A DNA stretch of 60,674 nt from an uncultured Lachnospiraceae bacterium (GCA_900319245.1 ONNQ01000018.1:1-60674); one strand, 5' to 3'. Shown: positions 1 to 7,786, counted from the first letter of the stretch. Numbers and translations: made by a program. Notes: a model not told the origin generated them from the letters alone.

Positions 1-25
1 TTTTTGCTGTTAATGTCTGTTGCAT
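1..25 (-). CDS. N-terminal fragment of a leftward gene
   Basis: The reverse complement of the left edge reads AGAAAGGAATAACGT followed by an ATG and seven more complete codons (MQQTLTAK), then leaves the window. The purine-rich AGAAAGGAA about six bases before the ATG is a plausible ribosome binding site. A promoter-like pair, TTGATT and TAAAAT with a 17-base spacer, lies just upstream on the same strand. Too little protein is present to name a product. Confidence 0.5.
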
Positions 26-36
26 ACGTTATTCCT

Positions 37-71
37 TTCTCTAATAGTATTTTAATATATTTATTAGAGAA
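37..71. repeat. 10-bp perfect inverted repeat upstream of the edge gene
   Basis: TTCTCTAATA (37-46) and TATTAGAGAA (62-71) are exact reverse complements separated by 15 AT-rich bases. The repeat overlaps the promoter-like and ribosome-binding region of the leftward gene at the window edge. It could be an operator or an RNA hairpin covering the ribosome binding site; the sequence does not say which. Confidence 0.55.
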
Positions 72-170
72 AATCAAAACAATTTATAAGCAAACAAAAG
101 GGCGCATTCCTCTCATGACTAAAGTCACGAGTCTCCTGCGCTGATATTATGAAATGATGGTAGAATTGGG

Positions 171-206
171 CGAGCCGACCACAGTTTTGAGACTGCGGCC
201 GGCTCG
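171..206. terminator. GAGCCGG-type hairpin after the nuclease gene
   Basis: The arm CGAGCCGACCACAG pairs with CTGCGGCCGGCTCG across a TTTTGAGA loop, with two A/C mismatches. It lies 32 bases past the nuclease stop codon. There is no clean U-tract on either strand, so terminator function is less certain than hairpin formation. The sequence resembles the hairpins at 3396-3427 and 9757-9794. Confidence 0.6.
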
Positions 207-238
207 TCATATGTGCTGGGAACCTTCAAACATCTGAT

Positions 239-1336
239 TTACGGATTACACCTCTTACATGGCGCATATCCCTGACGGATGATCTCTTCTCTACTCAGCG
301 TCGTCTCCAATTTGTTCTTGTCCTTCATATCTCCCACAGACTCGCAATAGGGATTGTGGAATTTCTTCGTGTTGGTGTTGAGGACATATGTGATCTCGAC
401 CGTTTCTTCCGATGCTGTCTCTTTCCAGATCGATCTTGTGGTCGTCGTTCCTTCTCCGGATTCGAAGCTTCTCTCTATGGGAAGGATGTCTTCATTGTCC
501 GGCGTTTTCTTGACCGCGCTGTCTCCGGTGGCATAATCGATCTCGATTCCCGGCTGCACGTTATAGCAGAAGGCGCAGAATTGGACCAGCGGATCCTCAA
601 TGGATTTGGCCTCCATCAGGACGCCCGCTGCCACAAGGTCGTCGCCATGGTAATAAGGACGCACCCTGTAAAGGACGTGATTCCCTGTCCCCTCCACATA
701 CATTCTCACAGAGTTCTCAAAGGGCAGCATGCCTTCCACATTCATATACCGCGTGCCTGTGATCAGGTTCTTTTCGTTCGCCGACTGACCGGTCAACTGG
801 AATCCGATCAAATGACAGCGGTTGTAAAGATAGTCCCTGTCAATGCCCTCGTACTGAACGGAGTGCCATCCTGTGGGCACAACCGAACTAATATCTTCTC
901 TGGCTTCCGTAGGCAGCGAGTCCGGGCCAATGCACGCGTAAGCCCCTGTGCATCGTCCCAGTTCATCCAGTGGCCAGTACTCCTGAAAGGACTCCGCGAC
1001 CAACTCCTCTTCGAGGAAAAACGGAACGTCATCATGGATGTCCACATATGCATTGCCTGCGTACGCGGGCACCATCGAGAGTGTGAATTCATCCTCCGCC
1101 GCATCGGGCTGCGCCGCCTCTTCATCTTGTGAGATTTCCGGGGTCGTCTCTGCTGGATTGTGAGGGGATTGCTCCGGGGTTGTCTCTGTTTTGGCAAAAA
1201 AGGCTTGTTCCACTACTTCGTTCAACTTTCCGTTGACGATTGCCAGTATGAGCATCGACAAGACGAAGGCCACAATGATGGCAGGAACTTCGTAAGGATT
1301 CCTTCTCCTCCGTGTGCGCTTTCTTCTACGATTCAT
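239..1336 (-). CDS. Membrane-anchored or secreted DNA/RNA non-specific endonuclease with C-terminal Cys domain
   Basis: 365 residues from the chosen start (MNRRRK). That ATG overlaps the upstream stop codon as ATGA and has AGGAG upstream; a start ten codons earlier is possible. After a very basic N-terminus comes one membrane segment (about residues 17-36), then an acidic Pro/Thr/Glu linker. The NucA/EndA-type nuclease core carries NRCHLIG at about 172-178, corresponding to the family's DRGH or NRGH motif with Gly replaced by Cys, and a downstream N-E-K-N-L-I-T block. The last 50 residues form a small FHxxxC...GYxPCxxC module of the Ada-like metal-binding type. Known relatives degrade extracellular DNA or process DNA during uptake. 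It is the last gene of a DJ-1, phosphatase, nuclease run. Nuclease identity is fairly sure; its role is not. Confidence 0.85.
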   Translation of the reverse strand: MNRRRKRTRRRRNPYEVPAIIVAFVLSMLILAIVNGKLNEVVEQAFFAKTETTPEQSPHNPAETTPEISQDEEAAQPDAAEDEFTLSMVPAYAGNAYVDIHDDVPFFLEEELVAESFQEYWPLDELGRCTGAYACIGPDSLPTEAREDISSVVPTGWHSVQYEGIDRDYLYNRCHLIGFQLTGQSANEKNLITGTRYMNVEGMLPFENSVRMYVEGTGNHVLYRVRPYYHGDDLVAAGVLMEAKSIEDPLVQFCAFCYNVQPGIEIDYATGDSAVKKTPDNEDILPIERSFESGEGTTTTRSIWKETASEETVEITYVLNTNTKKFHNPYCESVGDMKDKNKLETTLSREEIIRQGYAPCKRCNP

Positions 1337-1890
1337 TCTGATCCCGGTCTCCTGATCCTCTTGCAAATCACCACTTCGCCATTGGCGTAGAAAAGACGCT
1401 CATGGTCCAGGCGAAAGCCCCGCTTTTTCATCTCCTGCATAAATGTGACCATGAAGAAGCCGTGTGTAAAGACGACACAGTCTTCATTCTGCCGGATCAA
1501 ATGGCTGGCAAATTTCTCCGCACGCCGCCTGGTCTGTGTCCGGGTTTCGGGCTGACGCCGCATATTTGCGAACCACTGAATCCTACTTACTACTGACCAG
1601 ACTAATACGGGCAGTTTCAGCTCGCTGTCAAACCCCGATCTTTCCGCCACTTCATTGATCAGCGATGTGGCATGGAACTTCCTTTCTCCGACCACCTGCC
1701 TTGCGGTCGCGGTCGTTCTTGGAAGCGTGCTGACGTAAATCTTCCGAAACTCAATGGGAGGCAGATTGACTGTCACCGGCAGGACGGGCGCTGCGTCGTA
1801 ATCAGCGCATCCCTTGTCATATTCAGCGGAAGTCATAAAGGGTTTCCATTTCATATCCACTTTTGCGTGTCTGATCACAGCTACGATCAT
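1333..1890 (-). CDS. Histidine phosphatase family protein
   Basis: About 185 residues if translation starts at MIVAVIRHAK, which has GAGG eight bases upstream; an ATG seven codons earlier is also open. The N-terminal RHAK and the later FTHGFF segment correspond to the two catalytic histidines of the histidine phosphatase (phosphoglycerate mutase-like) superfamily, although the usual RHG is RHA here. The substrate cannot be told. Its stop codon overlaps the start of the nuclease gene by four bases, implying translational coupling. Confidence 0.75.
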   Translation of the reverse strand: MIVAVIRHAKVDMKWKPFMTSAEYDKGCADYDAAPVLPVTVNLPPIEFRKIYVSTLPRTTATARQVVGERKFHATSLINEVAERSGFDSELKLPVLVWSVVSRIQWFANMRRQPETRTQTRRRAEKFASHLIRQNEDCVVFTHGFFMVTFMQEMKKRGFRLDHERLFYANGEVVICKRIRRPGSE

Positions 1891-1965
1891 CTCGTCGTCC
1901 TCATCTTTCATGGATCGTCATGATTGTCCTGTCACGATCTCATGCTCCCCATCCCCAAGGGCACA

Positions 1966-2481
1966 TTACGCCTTCTCTTTCACCACTTTGATAAAAGCCT
2001 TCGCGTAAGCCGGAAGATCCGGAGGTCTTCTGCCCGAAACGATATTGCCGTCCACAACCGTCTCTTCGTCTACCCATATGCCGCCTGCGTTTCTCATATC
2101 GTCCTTGATGCCGGGCGTGCTCGTCACTTTTTTGCCACGGAGAATGTCAGCACTGATCAAAACCCAGCCCGCATGGCAAATCTCTCCGATTGCTTTCTGG
2201 TCCGCATTCATTTTTTTGACAATGTGCAGGACTTCCGGGAAGCGGCGCAGTTTGTCGGGCGCCCACCCGCCGGGGACCAAAAGTCCGTCGTATGCATCCG
2301 GATCGAGGTCCTTAAAACTCAGCGTCACCTCGCAGGGTACGCCGTACTTGCCATAATAGGTGCCGGGCTTCTCGGCGGCGAAGTCTACCTGCCAGCCCTC
2401 TTCTCTGCATCTGTACACAGGATACCAGACTTCCAGATCCTCAAAGTCTGCGCTGATCAGCTGCAAAATCTTCTTACTCAT
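1966..2481 (-). CDS. DJ-1/PfpI family protein
   Basis: 171 residues, the usual length for single-domain DJ-1/PfpI proteins. The nucleophile-elbow motif GEICHAGWVLISADIL gives the conserved Cys followed by His, and VPGGWAPDKLR matches the family's VPGG loop. Members include cysteine peptidase-like enzymes, glyoxalase III/deglycase-type enzymes and chaperones, so the specific activity is open. It has a good ribosome binding site (AAAGGAG) and is first in a three-gene minus-strand run with the phosphatase and nuclease. Confidence 0.85.
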   Translation of the reverse strand: MSKKILQLISADFEDLEVWYPVYRCREEGWQVDFAAEKPGTYYGKYGVPCEVTLSFKDLDPDAYDGLLVPGGWAPDKLRRFPEVLHIVKKMNADQKAIGEICHAGWVLISADILRGKKVTSTPGIKDDMRNAGGIWVDEETVVDGNIVSGRRPPDLPAYAKAFIKVVKEKA

Positions 2482-2569
2482 AGCAGTTCTCCTTTCTTAT
2501 CGATCGTGTGACGCGTCCACGCATCTCTTTCATTATAGCATGCAGGAAGCTAGAAACTACCTACCATTT

Positions 2570-2632
2570 GGGTCTGACCCCTCCACGCATCGCTGGTGTC
2601 TGATTCCTCCACGCTCCGCTGGGTCAGACCCC
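2570..2632. repeat. Intergenic tandem repeat with GGGTCTGACCCC/GGGTCAGACCCC ends
   Basis: Two imperfect copies of about 30 bp lie side by side. Each contains a TGA(C/T)TCC- or TGACCCC-like start, then TCCACGC and CGCTGG. The block is bounded by the related palindromic strings GGGTCTGACCCC and GGGTCAGACCCC. It lies between the divergent DJ-1 and rubrerythrin genes and resembles the dispersed GAGTCAG-type repeats elsewhere in the window. Confidence 0.55.
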
Positions 2633-2654
2633 TACGCCAGGGTTATACCCCGAT

Positions 2655-2672
2655 TATTAGTGTTGACTAATA
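2655..2672. promoter_or_regulatory. Palindromic operator candidate over the rubrerythrin -35 box
   Basis: TATTAGT-GTTG-ACTAATA is a perfect 7-bp palindrome with a 4-bp centre. It covers the TTGACT -35 hexamer of the rubrerythrin promoter, an ideal place for a repressor. A near copy (TTAGTGTTAACTAA) sits in the promoter region of the ABC transporter genes at 56002-56015. The binding protein is unknown; a metal or redox regulator is inferred from the genes served. Confidence 0.6.
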
Positions 2673-2691
2673 GTGTGCGAGATCAGATAAT
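2663..2691 (+). promoter_or_regulatory. Sigma-A type promoter of rubrerythrin
   Basis: TTGACT at 2663-2668 and GATAAT at 2686-2691 are separated by exactly 17 bases. This places the start of transcription about 50 bases before the rubrerythrin ATG. The -35 box is embedded in the palindrome at 2655-2672. Confidence 0.75.
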
Positions 2692-2751
2692 TACTTCGTG
2701 CATGTTATAAAGTGCATGAATAAAGAATTCCTATAGAAAGGGGTATATAAC

Positions 2752-3324
2752 ATGAAATACAAATGTACAGTATGCGGCCACATCTATGACGAGGAGAAGG
2801 AAGGCGTAAAGTTTGCAGATCTTCCCGAAGATTGGAAATGTCCTCTTTGCAAGCAGCCCAAATCCAAATTTGAGCCTGTCGACGAGACAGCTGAACTGAC
2901 ATGGGCTTCCGAGCACAAGATTGGTATCGCTTCTGATCTGAGCGATGATATGAAGGAATTCCTTCGCGCTGAGTTCGCAGGCGAATGTTCCGAAGTTGGT
3001 ATGTATCTGGCTATGTCCAGAGCAGCGATCCGCCAGGGTTATCCTGAGGTCGGCGCATTCTATCGCCAGGCTGCTTTCGAAGAGGCAGATCATGCTTCCC
3101 GCTATGCAGAGATGCTTGGCGAGGTCGTCTCCGCTTCCACCAAGGAGAACCTCGAGGCGCGCGTCGCAGCAGAGAACGGCGCTTGCGCAGGCAAGACCGC
3201 TTTTGCCAAAAAATGCAAGGAAATGGGTCTTGACGCTCTTCACGACAGCATCCACGAGATGGCTCGCGATGAGGCACGCCACGGCCAGGGCTTCAAGGGC
3301 CTTCTGGACAGATACTTCAAATAA
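2752..3324 (+). CDS. rbr: Rubredoxin-rubrerythrin fusion (reverse rubrerythrin, NADH peroxidase type)
   Basis: 190 residues. The N-terminal rubredoxin domain (about 1-40) has the two Cys-x2-Cys knuckles CTVCG and CPLCK. It is followed by a ferritin-like diiron domain with the repeated Glu and ExxH ligands (EEADH, ARDEARH). Rubredoxin-first order is typical of the reverse rubrerythrins of anaerobic Clostridia, which take electrons from NADH through a rubredoxin reductase and reduce hydrogen peroxide and oxygen. The gene has its own strong promoter with an overlapping palindrome, so it is probably inducible by stress or metal. Repeat elements begin directly after its TAA stop. Confidence 0.93.
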   Translation: MKYKCTVCGHIYDEEKEGVKFADLPEDWKCPLCKQPKSKFEPVDETAELTWASEHKIGIASDLSDDMKEFLRAEFAGECSEVGMYLAMSRAAIRQGYPEVGAFYRQAAFEEADHASRYAEMLGEVVSASTKENLEARVAAENGACAGKTAFAKKCKEMGLDALHDSIHEMARDEARHGQGFKGLLDRYFK

Positions 3325-3383
3325 TGATTCAGTGAGACCTGTTCTCCTGACTTAGAGTCAGTGGGACCTGTTCTCCTGACTCA
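3325..3383. repeat. Tandem pair of GAGTCAGTGGGACCTG-type repeats
   Basis: Two 29-bp direct copies (about 3326-3354 and 3355-3383) share CAGTG(A/G)GACCTGTTCTCC and end in TGACT. The first copy starts immediately after the rubrerythrin stop codon. Related copies occur at 5594-5625, 9276-9300 and 46472-46538. Confidence 0.75.
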
Positions 3384-3395
3384 TCTCAATAATCA

Positions 3396-3436
3396 AGCCG
3401 GCAACAGTATTGAAACTGCTGCCGGCTCATTATTTT
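3396..3436. terminator. Bidirectional terminator between rbr and fba
   Basis: AGCCGGCA-A-CAGT pairs with ACTG-C-TGCCGGCT over an ATTGAA loop, with one mismatch, followed on the plus strand by CATTATTTT. It lies between the converging rubrerythrin and aldolase genes. The shape and loop match the hairpins at 171-206 and 9757-9794. Confidence 0.8.
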
Positions 3437-3462
3437 GGAACAAATCGTTAGTGTAAATTCGA

Positions 3463-4431
3463 TCAAGCCTTGCCGTTGGAACCAAGAACGTTCACGATCT
3501 TGTGAGCGACCATATCCTTGACAGCCTGTCTTGCGGGTTTGAGATACTGTCTGGGATCGAAGTGATCCGGATGCTCGGCAAAATACTTGCGGATGTTGCC
3601 TGTCATAGCCAGACGGATATCGGAGTCGATGTTGATCTTGCAGACGGAAAGTTCTGCAGCGTGACGCAGCTCATTCTCCGGGATGCCGATTGCATCGGGC
3701 ATGTTGCCGCCGTAGGTGTTGACCATCTTTACGAATTCCTGCGGTACGGAGGAAGATCCGTGGAGAACGATCGGGAATCCAGGCAGTCTCTTGGAAACTT
3801 CTTCCAGAACGTCGAAGCGCAGCGGCGGGGGAACAAGGATGCCGTCCGCATTGCGTGTGCACTGCTCAGGTCTGAACTTGTATGCGCCGTGGGAAGTACC
3901 GATTGCGATTGCAAGAGAGTCGCAGCCTGTTCTGGTAACGAACTCTTCTACTTCTTCAGGACGAGTGTAGCTTGCTTTTCCAGCCTCTACAACGACTTCA
4001 TCCTCTACGCCTTCAAGTGTTCCGAGCTCAGCCTCAACGACAACGCCGTGTGCGTGTGCGTACTCAACGACCTGTCTTGTCAGTGCGATGTTGTCCTCAA
4101 AGGATTTGGAGGAAGCATCGATCATGACAGAAGTAAATCCACCGTCGATGCAGCTCTTGCAAAGCTCAAAGCTGTCGCCGTGGTCAAGGTGAAGGGCGAT
4201 CGGGATATCAGGATTCTCGATAACGGCTGCTTCTACCAGCTTTACCAGATAGGTATGATTTGCATAAGCACGAGCGCCTTTGGAAACCTGCAGGATGACA
4301 GGGCTGTTCAGTTCACCAGCTGCTTCTGTGATACCCTGGACGATTTCCATGTTGTTCACGTTGAATGCGCCGATGGCATATCCGCCGTCATATGCCTTTT
4401 TGAACATTTCTGTTGTTGTTACTAATGCCAT
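3463..4431 (-). CDS. fba: Class II fructose-1,6-bisphosphate aldolase
   Basis: 322 residues, a normal length for the zinc-dependent class II enzyme. It catalyses cleavage of fructose-1,6-bisphosphate to dihydroxyacetone phosphate and glyceraldehyde-3-phosphate in glycolysis. The N-terminal NVNNMEIVQGI, the zinc-binding HLDHGDSFE, the catalytic EAELGTLEG region and the GTSHGAYKF and VLHGSSS loops are all present. The start has an AAAAGGAGAG ribosome binding site. It stands alone, with its own promoter and a shared downstream terminator. Confidence 0.95.
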   Translation of the reverse strand: MALVTTTEMFKKAYDGGYAIGAFNVNNMEIVQGITEAAGELNSPVILQVSKGARAYANHTYLVKLVEAAVIENPDIPIALHLDHGDSFELCKSCIDGGFTSVMIDASSKSFEDNIALTRQVVEYAHAHGVVVEAELGTLEGVEDEVVVEAGKASYTRPEEVEEFVTRTGCDSLAIAIGTSHGAYKFRPEQCTRNADGILVPPPLRFDVLEEVSKRLPGFPIVLHGSSSVPQEFVKMVNTYGGNMPDAIGIPENELRHAAELSVCKINIDSDIRLAMTGNIRKYFAEHPDHFDPRQYLKPARQAVKDMVAHKIVNVLGSNGKA

Positions 4432-4473
4432 AATTTCTCTCCTTTTTTTGATAAGTGATAATGACCTACCTAT

Positions 4474-4501
4474 ATTCTAATACTTTTTTCACAAAAGCCA
4501 A
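4474..4501 (-). promoter_or_regulatory. Probable fba promoter
   Basis: On the minus strand TTGGCT (4501-4496) is followed after 16 bases by TAGAAT (4479-4474), about 43 bases before the aldolase ATG. The match is moderate. Confidence 0.45.
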
Positions 4502-4521
4502 ATCCTATTTTTGAGACTGTT

Positions 4522-4572
4522 GCGATCACAGGGTCGCCGGCCGCCGCCCTTTGATCCGACCCTTTGATCCGC
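4522..4572. repeat. GATCACAGGGTCGCC-type dispersed repeat
   Basis: The string GCGATCACAGGGTCGCC recurs, in whole or in inverted form, at 16708-16734, 18853-18880 and 20361-20425. Here it is followed by two nearby copies of CCCTTTGATCCG. It separates the divergent fba and DUF1848 genes. Confidence 0.55.
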
Positions 4573-4606
4573 CAACTATAGTCTTTTCGAACGGACGTTT
4601 CCGTGT

Positions 4607-4612
4607 TATAAT
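4607..4612 (+). promoter_or_regulatory. Likely -10 box for the DUF1848 gene
   Basis: A perfect TATAAT lies about 50 bases before the chosen ATG of the DUF1848 gene. The -35 region (TTTTCG at 17-bp spacing) is poor, so the promoter may need an activator or the call may be incomplete. Confidence 0.4.
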
Positions 4613-4663
4613 CATTGCGAAGTAATGCGTGTGTATTTTGGCAAGAAATGCAAGAGGGGCACT

Positions 4664-5596
4664 ATGATCATCAACACCGGTCAAAGAACAGACATACCGG
4701 CATTCTACGCAAAGTGGTTTGCGAACAGACTCCGTGAAGGAATCGTCTGCGTGCGCAATCCGTTTGACCCGGGTCAGGTCAGCCGATACCGCCTCGATCC
4801 TTCTGTGGTGGACGTCATCGGCTTCTGTACTAAGAATCCTGCGCCCATGTTTCCCTACATGGATCTTCTGCGGGACTACGGCCAGTATTGGTATGTCTCC
4901 ATCACCCCATACGGAAGGGACATTGAGCCCAATGTTCCCGATAAGCACCGCTTGCTGGAGGACTTCCGGAAGCTTTCCGACATGGTCGGCACGCATTCGA
5001 TCGGCTGGCGGTATGATCCGATCTTACTGTCTGATCGGTATACGATGGAGTACCAGATTCACGCTTTTGATCAGATTGCATCGGCCCTCGACGGCTATAC
5101 GCAAACGGTCGTGATCAGCTTCATCGACCTCTATCCCAAGGTTCGGCGCAACTTTCCTGAGGCCAGGGAGGTCACCAAGGCGCAGCGCCTGGCGCTCGGC
5201 AAGGAGATCATTCAAATTGCTTCCGCACACGGGATGACTGTGAAGCCGTGCGCGGAGGGTGACGAACTTGCCGCCTTCGGCGCCGACTGTGGCGGCTGCA
5301 TGCGGATCAGCGACTATGAGAAGGCCATCGGCCGGCATCTACATGTGCCAAAAAAGAGAGGCGCCAGGGCAGAATGCGCCTGCTACCTTGCATGCGATAT
5401 CGGCGCCTATAATACCTGCAGGCATCTGTGCAAATATTGCTATGCAAATGCGGAGCCGGACAGGGTTTTGGCCCATAGTCGGCTCCACGATCCGGATTCA
5501 CCGTTTCTCATCGGCAACTACATGGACGGGGACAGGATCCACGATGTCCCACAGAAATCGTGGATTGACGATCAGATTCGACTGGAGCTGGGGTGA
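4664..5596 (+). CDS. DUF1848 family protein, radical-SAM-like Cys motif
   Basis: 310 residues from MIINTGQRTDIPAF, chosen because AGAGGGG sits six bases upstream; an upstream ATG would add 13 residues that do not look conserved. The body carries the DUF1848 landmarks FCTKNPAPM, QYWYVSITPYG and GWRYDPILL. Near the C-terminus is a cysteine cluster, CACYLACDIGAYNTC then CRHLCKYCYAN, whose CxxxCxxC spacing matches a radical-SAM iron-sulfur site. Relatives are widespread in Clostridia but have no settled function. Its TGA stop is the first three bases of a dispersed repeat. Confidence 0.88.
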   Translation: MIINTGQRTDIPAFYAKWFANRLREGIVCVRNPFDPGQVSRYRLDPSVVDVIGFCTKNPAPMFPYMDLLRDYGQYWYVSITPYGRDIEPNVPDKHRLLEDFRKLSDMVGTHSIGWRYDPILLSDRYTMEYQIHAFDQIASALDGYTQTVVISFIDLYPKVRRNFPEAREVTKAQRLALGKEIIQIASAHGMTVKPCAEGDELAAFGADCGGCMRISDYEKAIGRHLHVPKKRGARAECACYLACDIGAYNTCRHLCKYCYANAEPDRVLAHSRLHDPDSPFLIGNYMDGDRIHDVPQKSWIDDQIRLELG

Positions 5597-5625
5597 GTCA
5601 GTGGACCTGTCCCCTGTGACTCTCA
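5594..5625. repeat. Dispersed repeat supplying both stop codons of convergent genes
   Basis: This 32-bp element starts TGAGTCAGTGGACCTG and ends TGTGACTCTCA. Its first three bases (5594-5596) are the TGA stop of the DUF1848 gene on the plus strand. Its last three (5623-5625, TCA) are the TGA stop of azlD on the minus strand. It belongs to the same family as 3325-3383. Confidence 0.8.
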
Positions 5626-5937
5626 GCGCACAAGTACCATATAGAACACTGTTCCGGTCAGGATACTGATGAGTGAATTCCGTCTCCACGCCTGTACGGC
5701 CACGACGCATACGACGGCCAGCAGCTCTGAAATCCCGAAAGGCTGCGCAAAAGGCGTAATATCTTTCAGGCAGTAGATTACCAGCATTCCGATGATTGCG
5801 GGCGGGAGTACTTTACCCAGATAGGCTATGTATTTTGGCGTATTCTTCCGAAATACAAGGAAAGGCAGAAATCGAAGCAGGATCGTCATGATCGACATCG
5901 TCGCAATGAGGATCACAGCATGGGTATTTGCGTTCAT
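5623..5937 (-). CDS. azlD: AzlD-type branched-chain amino acid transport protein
   Basis: 104 residues with about four hydrophobic segments, including ILLRFLPFLVF and YLGKVLPPAIIGMLVIYCL, typical of the small AzlD subunit that pairs with AzlC in branched-chain amino acid or azaleucine export. Its ATG overlaps the azlC stop as ATGA, so the two are translationally coupled. The stop codon lies in a dispersed repeat. Confidence 0.88.
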   Translation of the reverse strand: MNANTHAVILIATMSIMTILLRFLPFLVFRKNTPKYIAYLGKVLPPAIIGMLVIYCLKDITPFAQPFGISELLAVVCVVAVQAWRRNSLISILTGTVFYMVLVR

Positions 5938-6620
5938 ACAAGGCCCTCCTCTCTTCTACGCAGGATCGTCAGAATGAGTGTGATGAGCAGCATGGCGGGG
6001 ATCAGGAATCGCTCCCGCCCGAATACGAGCAGGCACAAGAGCGTGCTGAGAAGCCCTGTGAGCGCCGGGACGTGGTCCTTCGTTGTCAGCCACTGCTCTG
6101 TGAACGCCGCGACGAACAGCGCCGTCATGGAGAACTCGATGCCCGTTGTGGGGAATGGCAGCACTGTGCCAAGGAGGCTTCCGAGGACGCTGCCCGACAC
6201 CCAGTAGCACTGATTGAATAGAGACACGAAGAACCGGTAGAGATTCGGTTCTGTCCCATCCGGCGTCGTCCCATCGCATAGAAGTGAATAGGTCTCGTCT
6301 GTGAGTGCGAAGATCATATAGGGTTTGAATTGCCCCGCATCTTTGTACGTATCGATCATTGAAATGCTGTAGAACAGGTGCCGCGCGTTGACCATGATCG
6401 TTGTCAGCGCCGTCGTCAGCACGGACGCCCCGCCTGTCAAAAGACTGACGCCCACATATTGCATGGAGCCTGCATAAATAAACGCGCTCATTGCCGCTGT
6501 CCACAGGACGCCATATCCTGCATTTCTCATCAATATTCCAAATCCAGTTCCCAGTACAACATATCCTGCCATGACGGGCACCGATTTATAAAACGCTTGC
6601 CGGATGGTTTTTAAGTTCAT
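5934..6620 (-). CDS. azlC: AzlC-type branched-chain amino acid exporter
   Basis: 228 residues from MNLKTIRQAF; an ATG eight codons earlier is also open. It is a multi-spanning membrane protein whose first helix region (SVPVMAGYVVLGTGFGILM) and MVNARHLFYSISM and FALTDETYSLL segments are characteristic of AzlC. With AzlD it forms a two-component exporter of branched-chain amino acids in the cytoplasmic membrane. No regulator such as AzlB is adjacent. Confidence 0.92.
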   Translation of the reverse strand: MNLKTIRQAFYKSVPVMAGYVVLGTGFGILMRNAGYGVLWTAAMSAFIYAGSMQYVGVSLLTGGASVLTTALTTIMVNARHLFYSISMIDTYKDAGQFKPYMIFALTDETYSLLCDGTTPDGTEPNLYRFFVSLFNQCYWVSGSVLGSLLGTVLPFPTTGIEFSMTALFVAAFTEQWLTTKDHVPALTGLLSTLLCLLVFGRERFLIPAMLLITLILTILRRREEGLV

Positions 6621-6997
6621 AACCAAACACACTTTCAATTTCAATTCAACACATCTTTTTTATTCTCTCATCTCATATGAAATTCAGCAACCCAAAAGTA
6701 ATGGGGTCGTACCCCATCGGTGCACATAGGGGTACGCCCCCACTAACACGATCCCACTAATTAAAGCTTACGAAAACAAGTTTACTGGCACAACTGCAGT
6801 TCTTGTGGCGCAAGTGAGACACTGGACCTGTATTCCTACTCAAACTGAGTCAATGCGACCAGGTCTCCTGACGCAGATCCCCTGACTCATGTAACTCATG
6901 CCATGTCGCATGTAATACGGCGCAGCGTATTGCGTCTTATAGGTTGGCATACAATTTTTGCCAGAACTCTTGATTAAGAGACTCAAAGGAGGACATA
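6621..6997. other. Intergenic region with several palindromes and a decayed repeat
   Basis: No convincing gene is present. ATGGGG-TCGTA-CCCCAT (6701-6717) is a perfect inverted repeat, followed by AGGGGTACGCCCCC (6728-6741). A decayed GAGTCAG-type repeat region spans about 6811-6895, with fragments such as GGACCTG and CCCCTGACTCA. AATACG-GCGCAG-CGTATT (6914-6931) is a short hairpin before the AIM24 gene. Confidence 0.5.
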
Positions 6998-7786
6998 ATG
7001 CGTATTAACAATCTTGAGAATGCAAACAGACATTTCACTAAGAAGATGGGGAACTTCAGCGTTCTGGAATATGACAAGGATCTCAGCGTCAATTTCTTCA
7101 ATGCAGAGGCGGAATATTTTGGCTCCAAGATGGGCGTTCATCGCAGACAGCTGGTCATTGATATGAACGGATCCAACACGGCGGTGATCCAGGCCGGCGC
7201 AATGCAGTGGATGTCCGGCAATGTCGTAGCGACGAGCGGCGTCAAGGGCGTCGGCGATTTCTTTGGCAAAGCACTGCGCGGCGCCGTCACTAAGGAATCC
7301 GCCGTCAAACCCGAGTACAAGGGCAGCGGTATTCTTGTTCTCGAGCCCACATACAAGCACATCATTTTGGTCGATGTGGAGAAGTGGGGCGCCGGGATCA
7401 CCGTTGAGGACGGTATGTTCTATGCGTGCGATGGCACAGTGCGTCAAAACCTTGTTTCCCGCCGCAGCCTTTCTTCCGCAGCGCTCGGCAACGAAGGACT
7501 GTTCAACCTCAGCCTTGCGGGACATGGCATTGCAGCGCTTGAGAGCAACGTGCCGGAAGAGGAACTGATCGAAATTGAGCTCAATAACGACGAGCTGCGC
7601 ATCGATGGGTCCATGGCGGTCTGCTGGTCTTCCAACCTGCAGTTCACCGTCGAAATGTCTACAAGATCAATCGTCGGTTCCGCTGTGAGCGGCGAGGGAC
7701 TGGTCAACGTCTATCGCGGCACCGGCCGTGTGCTGATGAGTCCTGTCGCAAGCACAGAAAGCTGGACCGCCGCAACAACCAGATGA
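6998..7786 (+). CDS. AIM24 family protein
   Basis: 262 residues, a single beta-rich AIM24/TRAP-like domain. Recognisable stretches are GAMQWMSGNV, GSGILVLEPTYKHIILVDV, VEDGMFYACDGTV and LNVYRGTGRVLM-like GLVNVYRGTGRVLMSP near the end. No signal peptide or membrane segment is seen, so it is probably cytoplasmic or peripheral. In fungi the name-giving protein is mitochondrial; the bacterial role is unknown. A clear AAAGGAGG ribosome binding site precedes the ATG. It begins a cluster with DUF4230 and two membrane proteins, which hints at a shared envelope or membrane task. Confidence 0.85.
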   Translation: MRINNLENANRHFTKKMGNFSVLEYDKDLSVNFFNAEAEYFGSKMGVHRRQLVIDMNGSNTAVIQAGAMQWMSGNVVATSGVKGVGDFFGKALRGAVTKESAVKPEYKGSGILVLEPTYKHIILVDVEKWGAGITVEDGMFYACDGTVRQNLVSRRSLSSAALGNEGLFNLSLAGHGIAALESNVPEEELIEIELNNDELRIDGSMAVCWSSNLQFTVEMSTRSIVGSAVSGEGLVNVYRGTGRVLMSPVASTESWTAATTR

